Shown here: positions 27,689 through 36,621 of the stretch, piece by piece | Layout: every line of letters starts with the position of its first letter | Numbering within the stretch: position 1 is the first letter of the stretch | From: Winogradskyella sp. KYW1333 | GTDB taxonomy: Bacteria; Bacteroidota; Bacteroidia; Flavobacteriales; Flavobacteriaceae | DNA length: 64,000 bases | Reading direction: 5' to 3' | Assembly (NCBI RefSeq): GCF_003335675.1 | Contig: NZ_QPHL01000017.1 | Location: 186,001-250,000 of the forward strand | The notes under the pieces: model-generated | Seen by the model: the letters and a program-made list of their open reading frames with translations, nothing else | The model's database searches: none | Told to the model about the DNA's origin: nothing | Translations under genes and position numbers: made by a program

Positions 27689-29149
27689 TTGAGCGCATTC
27701 AAATCACTTTTTAAGCAAACATTTATTTATGGTTTGGCCACAGTCTTACCAAGAATGTTAAGTTTTTTATTGGTACCATTATATACTAGTGAAGCGGTAT
27801 TATCAAGTCCAGCTGAATACGGGAAGGTGTCCGTAATATTCTCATACTTTGTCTTATTTAATGTCATATTGGCCTATGGTATGGAAACAGCCTTTTTCAG
27901 GTTTTTTAACAAGGAGGAAGACAAGGAGAAGGTAATTGGTACCTCGACAGTTTCATTACTAATTTCGTCACTAGGGTTTTTTGTTATTGCGTTGCTTTTA
28001 CAGGATCAAATTTCCAATTTCATTGATATAGATGTAAAATATATTAACCTAGTTATTTGGATATTACTTTTAGACGGCTTGGTAATTATTCCATTTGCAT
28101 GGCTAAGAGCAAATGAAAAACCAACGCGATATGCCATTATTAAAATAATGAATGTATGTGTTAATATTGGTCTTAACCTATTTTTCTTGTTAGCACTTAA
28201 AAATGTTGCATCTACAAGTGGTTTATTAGAAACAATTTACAGACCTAATTTTGAGATTAGTTACATCTTTATAGCCAACCTTGTTGCTAGTGGGTTTACA
28301 TTGGTTTTAATGGCATCATTTTATATAAATCTCAAATATAAATTTGATAGAAAATTATGGAAACAAATGATGCGTTATGCATTACCAGTTTTAATTGCAG
28401 GGATTGCCTTTTCAATTAATGAAACCTTTGACAGAATCCTATTAAAAGAGTTATTACCGTCTGATATTGCAGAAAATGAAATAGGAATGTATTCCGCATG
28501 TTATAAATTAGCCTTGTTTATGACGCTTTTTGCAACGGCTTATCGTCTAGGAATAGAACCCTATTTTTTCAGTCATGCACAAACTGAAAACCCACAAAAA
28601 AACTATGCAAATATCCTAGAGTTTTTCGTGGCATTTGGCTCAATAATATTGTTGACAGTAGTTGTATTTGCTGATGTCTTAAAACCATTTATAATTAGAA
28701 GTCAGGCATACTGGGAAGCCATGTGGATTGTGCCAATAATACTATTAGCTAATTTCTGTTTAGGAATTTACCATAATCTATCAGTATGGTATAAGATAAC
28801 TGACAGAACAAAGTTTGGCGCCTATATTTCTGCATTTGGTGCACTTGTAACTCTAGTTATTAATCTAATGTTTATTAAGACTTATAGTTATAAAGCTTCT
28901 GCTATTGCGACACTTATCGCTTATGCTTCGATGATGATGTTATCCTATTATTTTGGAAGAAAATACTATCCAATACCTTATAACTTAAAAAAAATAGGAT
29001 TGTATTTATCTGTTTCAATTGGTTTATCAGCCATGTCATTTTACCTATATCGAGAGAATTATGTTATAGGAATTGTAATGTTAGTTGTATTTTTGGGAAT
29101 GGTTATTTTGTTGGAAAAGAACCAACTAAAAGAAATCTTAAAACAATAA
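27689..29149 (+). CDS. Polysaccharide/lipid flippase (MATE/MurJ-like superfamily)
   Basis: A 486-residue protein with about 14 transmembrane helices, opening SAFKSLFKQTFIYGLATVLP. The start is taken as TTG 27689; the upstream in-frame TTG at 27638 is inside the atp terminator. It resembles the oligosaccharide flippase family (PF01943/PF13440-like). As first gene of a run with dut, a sugar nucleotidyltransferase and envelope proteins, it probably exports a lipid-linked glycan; the substrate is unknown. Confidence 0.82.
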   Translation: MSAFKSLFKQTFIYGLATVLPRMLSFLLVPLYTSEAVLSSPAEYGKVSVIFSYFVLFNVILAYGMETAFFRFFNKEEDKEKVIGTSTVSLLISSLGFFVIALLLQDQISNFIDIDVKYINLVIWILLLDGLVIIPFAWLRANEKPTRYAIIKIMNVCVNIGLNLFFLLALKNVASTSGLLETIYRPNFEISYIFIANLVASGFTLVLMASFYINLKYKFDRKLWKQMMRYALPVLIAGIAFSINETFDRILLKELLPSDIAENEIGMYSACYKLALFMTLFATAYRLGIEPYFFSHAQTENPQKNYANILEFFVAFGSIILLTVVVFADVLKPFIIRSQAYWEAMWIVPIILLANFCLGIYHNLSVWYKITDRTKFGAYISAFGALVTLVINLMFIKTYSYKASAIATLIAYASMMMLSYYFGRKYYPIPYNLKKIGLYLSVSIGLSAMSFYLYRENYVIGIVMLVVFLGMVILLEKNQLKEILKQ

Positions 29150-29152
29150 TTC

Positions 29153-29587
29153 ATGAAAATTAAAATTATAAATAAATCCAGGCACGACTTGCCACATTAC
29201 GAAACCATGGCCTCTGCTGGCATGGATTTAAGAGCAAGTTTAACTGAAGCCAGAATATTAAAGCCTTTAGAACGCACCATAGTTGGTACAGGACTGTTTA
29301 TTGAACTACCCATTGGTTATGAAGCACAAGTAAGGCCTCGAAGTGGATTAGCAGCCAAAAAAGGAATTACGGTATTAAATGCACCTGGTACTATCGACGC
29401 AGATTACAGAGGAGAAATAGGAGTAATTTTGGTGAATTTGTCTAATGAAGATTTCACTATTCAGAATGGAGAACGAATTGCGCAATTAGTAATTGCCAAA
29501 CATGAGAGAGCAGAATGGGAGTTGACAGAAACACTTACTGATACTGAAAGAGGAGAAGGTGGTTTTGGAAGTACCGGCACCAAATAA
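29153..29587 (+). CDS. dut: dUTP diphosphatase
   Basis: Hydrolyses dUTP to dUMP, keeping uracil out of DNA and supplying dTMP synthesis. The 144-residue trimeric-type enzyme shows all five motifs: AGMDLRA (1), RPRSGLA (2), [10 protein letters not shown] (3, with the catalytic Asp), GERIAQLV (4) and the C-terminal [10 protein letters not shown] (5). It starts 3 nt after the flippase stop. Confidence 0.97.
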   Translation: MKIKIINKSRHDLPHYETMASAGMDLRASLTEARILKPLERTIVGTGLFIELPIGYEAQVRPRSGLAAKKGITVLNAPGTIDADYRGEIGVILVNLSNEDFTIQNGERIAQLVIAKHERAEWELTETLTDTERGEGGFGSTGTK

Positions 29588-29615
29588 TCAACCAATCAAA
29601 TTAAAAAATTCTAAA

Positions 29616-30635
29616 ATGAAAATAATAGTCCCAATGGCAGGTCGAGGCTCACGTCTTAGACCACACAGTTTAACAGTTCCAAAACCTTTAATACCCGTTG
29701 CGGGGCAACCTATTGTCCATCGTTTAGTAAAGGATATTGCTAAAGTCTTGAAACAACCTATTGAAGAAATCGCATTCGTATTGGGTGACCCAGCATTTTT
29801 TGGCGATGATGTAGTTGATAGCTTAACTGTTTTAGCTGAAGATTTAGGTGCTAAGGCCTCGATTTACAGACAAGATCAACCTTTAGGTACAGGTCATGCC
29901 ATTATGAGTGCAAAACCATCCTTGTCAGGCCCTGCGGTTATCGCTTATGCAGATACTTTGATTAGAGCGGATTTTGAGTTAGACCCTTCAGCAGATAGTG
30001 TTATATGGACAAAACGTGTTAACAATCCAGAAGCATATGGTGTTGTAAAGTTGGATGGTAATGAAAACATAGTTGAACTCGTAGAAAAGCCTCAATCTTT
30101 TGTAAGTGACCAAGCAGTTATTGGGATATATTACTTTAAAGATGTTTCTGTTCTTAAGGACAAACTTCAAGAGGTATTAGACCAGAACGTTATGAACGGC
30201 GGTGAATATCAAATAAACGATGGTATTAAGCGTATGATGGCAGACGGCAGAATTTTTAAAACAGGTGCTGTTGATGAATGGATGGACTGTGGCAATAAGA
30301 CTGTAACTTTAGAAACTAATTCAAAGATGTTGGCTTTTTTAGAAGCCGATAAGGAAGAGCAACTAGTAGATAATTCAGTAGTACTAGAAAATTCTACAGT
30401 AATAAAGCCATGTTTCATAGGTAAAGGGACTGTTTTGCGCAATACAACTATTGGCCCAAACGTTTCTATTGGTACGGATTGTATAATTGAAAACAGTAAG
30501 GTTAAAAATAGCTTAATTCAAAACCAAACAACCATTATAAATGCTAATTTAGACGAAGCTATGATTGGCAATCATGTTAAGTATAATGGTGAGTTTACTA
30601 AAATTAGTATTGGAGATTATACTACAATGGAATAA
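29616..30635 (+). CDS. Sugar-phosphate nucleotidyltransferase
   Basis: A 339-residue enzyme with an N-terminal Rossmann-like transferase domain opening MKIIVPMAGRGSRLRPHSL, then the metal-binding YADTLI, VEKP and NGGEYQINDGI. A C-terminal left-handed beta-helix follows from about residue 255, with hexapeptide-like repeats such as IGPNVSIGTDCIIENS. ATG 29616 is used; the frame extends upstream only into dut. It probably makes an NDP-sugar (glucose- or mannose-1-phosphate type); the exact sugar is not certain. Confidence 0.85.
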   Translation: MKIIVPMAGRGSRLRPHSLTVPKPLIPVAGQPIVHRLVKDIAKVLKQPIEEIAFVLGDPAFFGDDVVDSLTVLAEDLGAKASIYRQDQPLGTGHAIMSAKPSLSGPAVIAYADTLIRADFELDPSADSVIWTKRVNNPEAYGVVKLDGNENIVELVEKPQSFVSDQAVIGIYYFKDVSVLKDKLQEVLDQNVMNGGEYQINDGIKRMMADGRIFKTGAVDEWMDCGNKTVTLETNSKMLAFLEADKEEQLVDNSVVLENSTVIKPCFIGKGTVLRNTTIGPNVSIGTDCIIENSKVKNSLIQNQTTIINANLDEAMIGNHVKYNGEFTKISIGDYTTME

Positions 30636-30674
30636 AATTTGAAGTCTACATTTTAATATTAGACAAAATGAAAG

Positions 30675-32036
30675 GTGAAATCAGCTAAATACATATTTAT
30701 ATTTCTAATCGGTATTTTTTTAATGCCTCATATATCTTTTGCTCAAGTAGACTTTAACAAAAGACCCGATGACGATTTAGGAAATGTTGAAGACGAATTT
30801 CAAGAATACTTTTTTGAAGCCCTAAAGCAAAAGGGTATTGAAAATTACGATAGAGCAGTTGATGCACTCCAAAAATGTTTAAACCTAGACAGTAAGAGAC
30901 CTGTAATTTATTTTGAACTTGGCAAAAATTACAACAAGCTTAAGAATTATGGTGTCGCCGAAGATGCCTTAAAAAAAGCAGTAAGCATGCAACCTGACAA
31001 CGAATGGTTTTTAGATGAACTATACGACGTTTACTTTCAACAAGACGATATCAATAATGCCATTAAAACCATTAAGCAATTGGTAAAATATCATCCCGAT
31101 TATAAGGAGGATTTGGCCGCCTTGTATGTAAGAGAGAAAAAATACAAACAAGCGTTAGATATATTAGATGAACTAGACGAACAATATGGTCTTAGCGAAG
31201 CAAGAGATGTAATGCGCAATGATATATACAGCATTACAGGAAATTCAGGTGACCGAATTGAAAACTTAGAGCAACGCATAGCTAATAATCCAAATAATGA
31301 AGAGAATCATCTCAAATTAATATATAGATATAGCCAAACTGGTGATAAGAAGAAAGCCTATAAAGCAGCTAAGAATTTATTCAACATTAAGCCAGATTCA
31401 AAGTTTGTTCACTTGGCTTTATACAAGTTCTATTTACAGGATGGAGAAGTAGATAAGGCTATTAATTCGGTGAAGATTGCGCTGAATAGCCCAGAAATTA
31501 GTGCAGATGCAAAAGCAAAAGTACTTAAGGATTTTGTGAGTTTTGTTTCAAAAAATCCAGAATATGAAGCAGATCTTGTTGAGATAACCTCTCAAGTAGA
31601 CGATAATAAAGACGCTCAAACATATTCTGATTTAGGTCAATATTATTTAAAGGCCGGAGATAAAGTTAAAGCACTTGCAAACTTTAAAGAAGCATTAAAA
31701 CAAAATCCTAATGACTTTAAGTTGATTAGGGATGTGTTGCTTTTACAACTTGACATGAAGGATTATAAATCAGTAGTTACAGTAAGCAATGAGGCATTAG
31801 AATTGTATCCTGCACAACCAATATTATACTTGGTAAATGGCGTTGCCAAAAATCAATTAGGTCAAAATAATGAAGCTATAGAAAGTTTAGAAACGGGTAT
31901 AGATTTTCTTATAGACAATCCAAAAATGGAGGCTGATTTTTACTCAGAATTGAGTTTAGCATACAAAGCCTTGAATAATATTACCAAATCAGAAACGTTT
32001 GTTAAAAAGGCACAAGCTATTAAAGCACAACAATAA
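30675..32036 (+). CDS. Periplasmic TPR-repeat protein
   Basis: A 453-residue protein with an N-terminal signal peptide (residues 1-24, cleavage after ISFA) and at least eight TPR-like helical pairs. Examples are RPVIYFELGKNYNKLKNYGVA and QTYSDLGQYYLKAGDKVKALA. GTG 30675 is used; the ATG at 30668 is in another frame and stops at once. It probably acts as a scaffold in the periplasm, and its position before a DUF4292 lipoprotein and an EnvC-like protein suggests an envelope role. Confidence 0.8.
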   Translation: MKSAKYIFIFLIGIFLMPHISFAQVDFNKRPDDDLGNVEDEFQEYFFEALKQKGIENYDRAVDALQKCLNLDSKRPVIYFELGKNYNKLKNYGVAEDALKKAVSMQPDNEWFLDELYDVYFQQDDINNAIKTIKQLVKYHPDYKEDLAALYVREKKYKQALDILDELDEQYGLSEARDVMRNDIYSITGNSGDRIENLEQRIANNPNNEENHLKLIYRYSQTGDKKKAYKAAKNLFNIKPDSKFVHLALYKFYLQDGEVDKAINSVKIALNSPEISADAKAKVLKDFVSFVSKNPEYEADLVEITSQVDDNKDAQTYSDLGQYYLKAGDKVKALANFKEALKQNPNDFKLIRDVLLLQLDMKDYKSVVTVSNEALELYPAQPILYLVNGVAKNQLGQNNEAIESLETGIDFLIDNPKMEADFYSELSLAYKALNNITKSETFVKKAQAIKAQQ

Positions 32037-32828
32037 ATGAAATTTACCCAAGCATATAGATACTTTACCTTGATCTTACTAGTTGTTGGATTTATTTCGG
32101 TAGTTGGCTGTAAGTCTGCTAAAAGTGTTATTGCCTCAGGAGAGGCAAGTGACAAACTTTCTGCGAAACAGGTAATTAAACAGCACCAAAAAAAGGATGC
32201 TAATTTTAAGACCATGCAATCCAAGGTTAGAATAGATCTAAGACAAGGCCAAAAAGAACTAGGTCTTACGTTTAACTATAGAATGGAAAAAGATAAGGCC
32301 ATTTGGTTAAGTGCACCGTTAGGGTTGGCAAGGATGATGATAACTCCTGACAAGGTGAGATTCTATAACAAACAAGACAATGAATATTTTGATGGTGATT
32401 ACGCTTTGCTTAGTGACTTTGTAGGTGTTGAATTAGATTTTGATAAGGTTCAGAATATTTTATTGGGTCAGGCCATTTATAATTTAAAGGAAGAACCACA
32501 TATGGTTGAGGTTTCAGAAAATTCATATGCATTACAGCCAAAGGATCAAAACACTCTTTTAGAATTGTTCTATCTCATCAATCCATCTCATTTTAAAATG
32601 GATAGTTTGCAATTGTATCAACAATTGAAAAAACGATTTTTACAAGTAGATTATGCGTCTTATCAAGAAGTAAAATCTCAGATACTTCCAAAGGATATTA
32701 AAATTATTGCGGTTGAAGGTGCTGATGAGGTTGATGTATCCTTAGAATTTAAGTCCGTGTCTATTAACGAAGCAGTTAGATTTCCATTTAAAATTCCCGC
32801 TGGTTATAAAGAAATAGTGATAAAATAA
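32037..32828 (+). CDS. DUF4292 lipoprotein
   Basis: A 263-residue protein with lipobox VVGC giving a lipidated Cys25 followed by KSAKS. The mature part, with KTMQSKVRIDLRQGQKELGL and PLGLARMMITPDKVRFYN, matches DUF4292, a LolA/LolB-like beta-sheet fold family in Bacteroidota. It starts directly after the TPR gene stop and overlaps the next gene by one nt. A role in outer-membrane lipid or lipoprotein handling is possible but unproven. Confidence 0.8.
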   Translation: MKFTQAYRYFTLILLVVGFISVVGCKSAKSVIASGEASDKLSAKQVIKQHQKKDANFKTMQSKVRIDLRQGQKELGLTFNYRMEKDKAIWLSAPLGLARMMITPDKVRFYNKQDNEYFDGDYALLSDFVGVELDFDKVQNILLGQAIYNLKEEPHMVEVSENSYALQPKDQNTLLELFYLINPSHFKMDSLQLYQQLKKRFLQVDYASYQEVKSQILPKDIKIIAVEGADEVDVSLEFKSVSINEAVRFPFKIPAGYKEIVIK

Positions 32829-34051
32829 TGATTATCACTCGCACATATCTTCTTGTCTTATTTAGCCTGTTTCTTTCAATGAATTTTGTCCATGCTCAAA
32901 GTGCAAAACAAAAAGCATTAGAGGCAGAAAGACAGCAGAAACTTAGGGAAATAAAACAAATTAATGCTTTATTATTTTCTAATAAAAAGGAACAAAAATC
33001 TGTAATTACCCTTATTGAAGATATTAACTATAAAATTAGCGTTAGAAAAAATCTAATAAGAATCACCAATGAACAGGCTAATTTACTTACGCGCGAGATA
33101 AACTCCAATCAAAAGGAAATAACAAGCTTGAGAGCACAATTACAAGAGTTAAAAGACGATTACGCCGCAATGATTGTAAAATCTTATAAGAGTAAATCTG
33201 AGCAAAGCAGAATCATGTTTTTATTGTCTTCAGAAAACTTTAAACAAGCCTATAAGCGCTTACAATACTTCAAGCAATATACAGACTACCAAAAGGAACA
33301 GGGAGAAGCCATAAAAGCAAAGACCGAAGAGTTACAAGAATTAAATATTAAACTCACGCAACAAAAAAAGGACAAGCAAAAGTTAATTGAAGAAAATAGA
33401 GTTGCCAAACGAAAGCTTGAAGATGAACTAAAAAACCGAGAGGTATTAATGGCGTCTATAAAATCTGATATGAGCAAGTTTAACGCTCAGATCAAGAAGA
33501 AAAGACAAGAAGTAAGGGAGTTAGACAAAGAAATAGACCGACTCATTAAAGAAGCCATCGCGACCTCTAATAAGAAAGCTGGTAAAAAGACATCAACAGG
33601 TAAATTTGTATTGACACCAGAGGCTAGGAGACTTGCCTCAAATTTTGAATCTAACAAGGGTAAATTGGGTTGGCCAGTTTCTAGAGGAGTAATTAAAGGA
33701 AAGTTTGGAAGACAACGTTCTTTAACTGATAATACCGTCACCCAAAACTATAAGAGTATTTATATAGCTACTGAAGAAAATGCGGAGGTTAAGTCTGTTT
33801 TTAATGGTGAGGTTTCAGGGATACTTGTTGTTAAAAACGGAAATCCTGCAGTGATGATAAGACACGGTAATTATTTATCAGTTTATATGAATATGTCCAA
33901 GATATATGTAAAGAAAGGAGATAAGGTTACCACAGGACAAGCCATTGGTCAAGTTTTTACAAATAGAATTAAAGGAGAAACCTTGCTTGGGTTTAGAATA
34001 TATAAAAACGATCAGGTTATTAATCCAGAACCTTGGTTGGCTAAATACTAA
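32828..34051 (+). CDS. EnvC-like murein hydrolase activator (degenerate LytM domain)
   Basis: A 407-residue exported protein with a signal peptide (residues 1-23), a long coiled coil (about 25-245, rich in K, E and Q) and a C-terminal LytM/M23 fold (about 280-407). The zinc-binding motifs of active M23 peptidases are missing: the HxGxD site reads NYKSIYIAT and the HxH region reads RHGNYLSVYMNM, as in E. coli EnvC. So it probably activates a cell-wall amidase rather than cutting peptidoglycan itself. Last gene of the operon. Confidence 0.85.
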   Translation: MIITRTYLLVLFSLFLSMNFVHAQSAKQKALEAERQQKLREIKQINALLFSNKKEQKSVITLIEDINYKISVRKNLIRITNEQANLLTREINSNQKEITSLRAQLQELKDDYAAMIVKSYKSKSEQSRIMFLLSSENFKQAYKRLQYFKQYTDYQKEQGEAIKAKTEELQELNIKLTQQKKDKQKLIEENRVAKRKLEDELKNREVLMASIKSDMSKFNAQIKKKRQEVRELDKEIDRLIKEAIATSNKKAGKKTSTGKFVLTPEARRLASNFESNKGKLGWPVSRGVIKGKFGRQRSLTDNTVTQNYKSIYIATEENAEVKSVFNGEVSGILVVKNGNPAVMIRHGNYLSVYMNMSKIYVKKGDKVTTGQAIGQVFTNRIKGETLLGFRIYKNDQVINPEPWLAKY

Positions 34052-34053
34052 AA

Positions 34054-34082
34054 AAATTCCCTAACATTTCACTAGGGAATTT
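34054..34082. terminator. Bidirectional terminator after the EnvC-like gene
   Basis: Stem AAATTCCCTA (34054-34063) pairs with TAGGGAATTT (34073-34082), and A- and T-rich flanks allow termination in both directions. It lies between the EnvC-like gene and the convergent small gene that ends at 34110. Confidence 0.75.
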
Positions 34083-34109
34083 AACTACTGAACTAACTCA
34101 AACTAAAAT

Positions 34110-34328
34110 TTAGACACGGACTACTACAAAACCGTTCCTGGTTTTTCTATGGTGTTTCCCATTAAAAACGTAGTAGCGTTTGCCGTTAACACGAACAATT
34201 TTATATTGACTTGGTAATTTCCTTACAACCGTTACTGTTGCTGGTTGTTTTACAACCACATGTCTTGCGCAAGATTTAGCACTTAGCGCAAAAACAAAAA
34301 CAAAAGCATAAACTAGGTATTTCATCAT
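34110..34328 (-). CDS. Small exported basic protein, hypothetical
   Basis: 72 residues from the first of two tandem ATGs. A hydrophobic signal segment (residues 3-17) is followed by ALSAKSCARH, which could be a lipobox (Cys20). The mature part is basic and rich in Val, Arg, Tyr and His (RVNGKRYYVFNGKHHRKTRN), looking like a short beta-hairpin repeat. I do not recognise the family. It lies between two terminators and is probably monocistronic. Confidence 0.6.
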   Translation of the reverse strand: MMKYLVYAFVFVFALSAKSCARHVVVKQPATVTVVRKLPSQYKIVRVNGKRYYVFNGKHHRKTRNGFVVVRV

Positions 34329-34380
34329 TAATAAATTTGGTTTAATGATAAGACTGAAAATTAATAAAAAGGTTTAATAA

Positions 34381-34890
34381 CTACTCAAAAATGGCTTTCA
34401 ATTCTGTAGCATCTTGTGGCTTCATCTTACCGGCAAGTACAAGGCTTAATTGCTTTCTTCGCAATGCGCCATCGAAGCGTTCTTTTTCAAGATCTGTTTC
34501 TGGTATCAGTTCAGGGACTTTAATAGGTCTTCCTGTTTCGTCTACAGCAACAAAGGTGTAAATAGCTTCATTGGCTTTGATACATTCACCAGACTCTCTG
34601 TCTTCTATCCAAACATCGAGATAAACTTCCATAGAGGATGAAAAAGCACGAGATACCTTGGCTTCAACTGTAACAACACTTCCTAATGGGATGGCTCGGT
34701 TAAAAGCAACATGATTAACGGACGCTGTTACTACAATGCGCCTAGAATGGCGCCTTGCAGCAATACTCGCAGCTCTGTCCATACGTGCTAATAATTCACC
34801 ACCAAAAAGATTATTAATTGGGTTTGTTTCACTAGGTAAAACGAGATCCGTAACTATGGTTTTAGATTGAAATGCTGTTTTGGGTTGCAT
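34381..34890 (-). CDS. Acyl-CoA thioesterase (hotdog fold)
   Basis: A 169-residue single hotdog-domain enzyme. NNLFGGELLARMDRAASIAA carries the Asn/Gly-Gly and Asp of the BFIT/YciA-type active site, and VTASVNHVAFNRAIPLGSVV forms the following strand. Such enzymes hydrolyse acyl-CoA to free acid and CoA in the cytosol. The acyl chain length preference is not readable. A -7 box (TATCTTTG, complement of 34909-34916) is 18 nt upstream. Confidence 0.85.
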   Translation of the reverse strand: MQPKTAFQSKTIVTDLVLPSETNPINNLFGGELLARMDRAASIAARRHSRRIVVTASVNHVAFNRAIPLGSVVTVEAKVSRAFSSSMEVYLDVWIEDRESGECIKANEAIYTFVAVDETGRPIKVPELIPETDLEKERFDGALRRKQLSLVLAGKMKPQDATELKAIFE

Positions 34891-34908
34891 AAAGTCTTAA
34901 AATTTATG

Positions 34909-34916
34909 CAAAGATA
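34909..34916 (-). promoter_or_regulatory. Predicted -7 box of the thioesterase gene
   Basis: On the minus strand this reads TATCTTTG, an exact match to TANNTTTG. Transcription would start near 34903, about 13 nt before the ATG. No TTG is found at the ideal upstream spacing, so the -33 element is weak or absent. Confidence 0.45.
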
Positions 34917-34960
34917 AAGTGTTTTAAGATAAAGCAGGTCTTATGATGAGGTTAATGTAA

Positions 34961-35419
34961 ATTAATGTTGGTGAATGGAAATATGAAAATGGAAATACAT
35001 CTTTGGTTTTGAGATTAAAAAAGGAACTTCACTACCAGATTTCACAGAACTCCAATTATGAAGACCTTTTAGTTGGTGAATATAAATATGTTGAAAATGG
35101 AGTAGTAAAGGCAAACACCTTAAGTAATTTTGACAATCCTATTATAGCCGGTTATGACCATAAGATCAGCGGTGGTGTATTTGTACACTTTTCACCAAAT
35201 AATTGCCTTGATTCTAGTGAGAGTCAAGAGATAAAGGTTGAATTGTTCATTGAAGACCCAAGTGATGAAAATATCGAAGGACTACTCATACTCAGGTATG
35301 TTGTAGAAAACGGCATTGAAAAATTACAAACATGTATTTATGATTATACAACGTTATCAGATGATGTTAACGACAGAATAATTATACCAGATGGATATTA
35401 TGTATTTGAAAAACAGTAA
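34961..35419 (+). pseudogene. N-terminally truncated DUF6705-like gene fragment
   Basis: The frame is closed at 34958-34960 by TAA and then reads INVGEWKYENGNTSLVLRLK through to KLQTCIYDYTTLSDDVNDRI and a normal stop at 35419. The segment NSNYEDLLVGEYKYVENGV strongly resembles the flavobacterial DUF6705 proteins, which normally begin with a signal peptide and about 25 more residues before the GEWKYENGN part. No ATG or signal peptide exists in this frame; the first possible start is TTG 35003. So this is most likely the remains of a secreted protein gene. The family name is from memory. Confidence 0.55.
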
Positions 35420-35435
35420 TTAATAAGCACAAAAT

Positions 35436-35468
35436 AAAAATGCCCTTTAATTATTAAAGGGCATTTTT
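35436..35468. terminator. Strong bidirectional terminator
   Basis: A perfect 15-bp stem (35436-35450 with 35454-35468), loop TTA, with A5 on the left and T5 on the right. It serves the DUF6705-like fragment on the plus strand and the HU/SPOR gene on the minus strand. Confidence 0.9.
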
Positions 35469-35485
35469 ATTTTATATTAAATATT

Positions 35486-36424
35486 TTAATCTAATTTCTT
35501 AATCAATAACCAAGCGTCACGGTTATGTTCTCTTCGGATTTTGCGCAATGCACGTTGTGCTTCGGCTCTAGTTTCAAAACTTGCATAAACCACTTCATGC
35601 AAACCATATCGATTAACGCCAATTTTTCTGGCCTTATACCCTTTAGCCTTAAGCTGATTTACTTTTTTCACGGAATTAGCCTCAATTCTAAAAGCACCTG
35701 CCACAATATGGTAATTACCACTTTGTTTTTCAAGTGAAAGCGTTGCGGCTGGTAGTGGATTACTTATAACAAAAGTAGCTTCCTGTACTTTAGCGTCTAA
35801 TTGAGCATTTGCTTCTTCTTGGGCAATCTGGTTATGATTTTCTATACTATTGTTATAATAGTTATAACCAAAATAACCACTCAAACCCAACACCAATACT
35901 GCAGCTGCAGCATATTTTAACCAATTGGTGTTTGATCGTTTCTCTGGTGTTAATGCAATCGGCGCAACCGCCTCTAATTCTTCCGCCTTTTCCTTATAAA
36001 CTCCTCTCGTGATGGCTTCTGAAGAGTAGTGTGCTAAACCAAAGGCATCTGTTAAATAATTAATGTGGTTAGAAGGTTCAAAAACAATCTTGCCATCATT
36101 ATTTAAAATAAGGTCACCAATATTTTCAAACTGAATGGTTTCGCCCTCAATTAAATAAGACTTAATTGAACGCACTTGTTTAGAAACTTTATTCAACGCA
36201 TTATTGTATGGTATTTTCTCTACTTCAGCAATGTAATTAGCTAAGAGCCCATCATTGTTTTGCAATTGCTCGTTAAAAGACAATACTTTTTTGGGAGGAT
36301 AAAACGTATGTGTAGACTCATGTATTTTTGCCGAAACACTATTGGTTAAAAAAGCACCAAAACCTGGCACTGTAACACAGTCGTAACGGTATAATAAATC
36401 ACTTATGTAAGTTTCTAATTGCAT
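35486..36424 (-). CDS. HU-CCDC81/SPOR domain membrane protein
   Basis: A 312-residue protein. Residues 1-130 resemble the two bacterial HU-CCDC81 domains (VTVPGFGAFLTN, FENIGDLILNNDGKIVFEP). One transmembrane helix spans about 170-190, and a SPOR domain lies at about 236-312 (NYHIVAGAFRIEANSVKKVN). The N-terminal part would be in the cytoplasm and the SPOR domain, which binds denuded peptidoglycan in known proteins, in the periplasm. This suggests a link between a cytoplasmic DNA or protein partner and the septal wall. The 5' leader (about 90 nt) contains a terminator-like hairpin. Confidence 0.8.
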   Translation of the reverse strand: MQLETYISDLLYRYDCVTVPGFGAFLTNSVSAKIHESTHTFYPPKKVLSFNEQLQNNDGLLANYIAEVEKIPYNNALNKVSKQVRSIKSYLIEGETIQFENIGDLILNNDGKIVFEPSNHINYLTDAFGLAHYSSEAITRGVYKEKAEELEAVAPIALTPEKRSNTNWLKYAAAAVLVLGLSGYFGYNYYNNSIENHNQIAQEEANAQLDAKVQEATFVISNPLPAATLSLEKQSGNYHIVAGAFRIEANSVKKVNQLKAKGYKARKIGVNRYGLHEVVYASFETRAEAQRALRKIRREHNRDAWLLIKKLD

Positions 36425-36437
36425 GCGCTTAGTTGAT

Positions 36438-36459
36438 AAAAACGCAACTCTTATTGCGT
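36438..36459 (-). promoter_or_regulatory. Terminator-like hairpin in the HU/SPOR leader
   Basis: On the minus strand ACGCAA (complement of 36454-36459), a 6-nt loop and TTGCGT (complement of 36442-36447) are followed by T5. It lies between the likely promoter (-7 box at 36521-36528) and the start codon at 36424, so it could stop transcription early. The stem is only 6 bp. Confidence 0.4.
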
Positions 36460-36520
36460 CTCAACTTTAGTTATTAATTAAAGAATATCTAAAATGCCAA
36501 ATCTCGATTATCGAGTAAAA

Positions 36521-36528
36521 CAAAGTTA
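36521..36528 (-). promoter_or_regulatory. Predicted -7 box of the HU/SPOR gene
   Basis: The minus strand reads TAACTTTG, matching TANNTTTG. Transcription would start near 36515, leaving a leader of about 90 nt that includes a palindrome (CTCGATTATCGAG at 36503-36515) and the terminator-like hairpin. The -33 element is not obvious. Confidence 0.4.
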
Positions 36529-36621
36529 AAAATTTTTGTTTCTGATGAAAGTTTGTTGAAGTATAGTTATTAACATCAGAAAAATTTAGTTTCTTGCGTT
36601 TTGCAATTCAGCAACGTACTA

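Noticed and set aside
34965..35002. ATG at 34965 as a start for the DUF6705-like gene
   Set aside because: It is in a different frame from the conserved protein sequence, which has no ATG before the conserved part.
36442..36480. Third ECF-type promoter starting ACGCAACT
   Set aside because: The upstream box is imperfect and a GCGTCT-like second box is only 6 nt away; the bases are better explained as a hairpin in the HU/SPOR leader.
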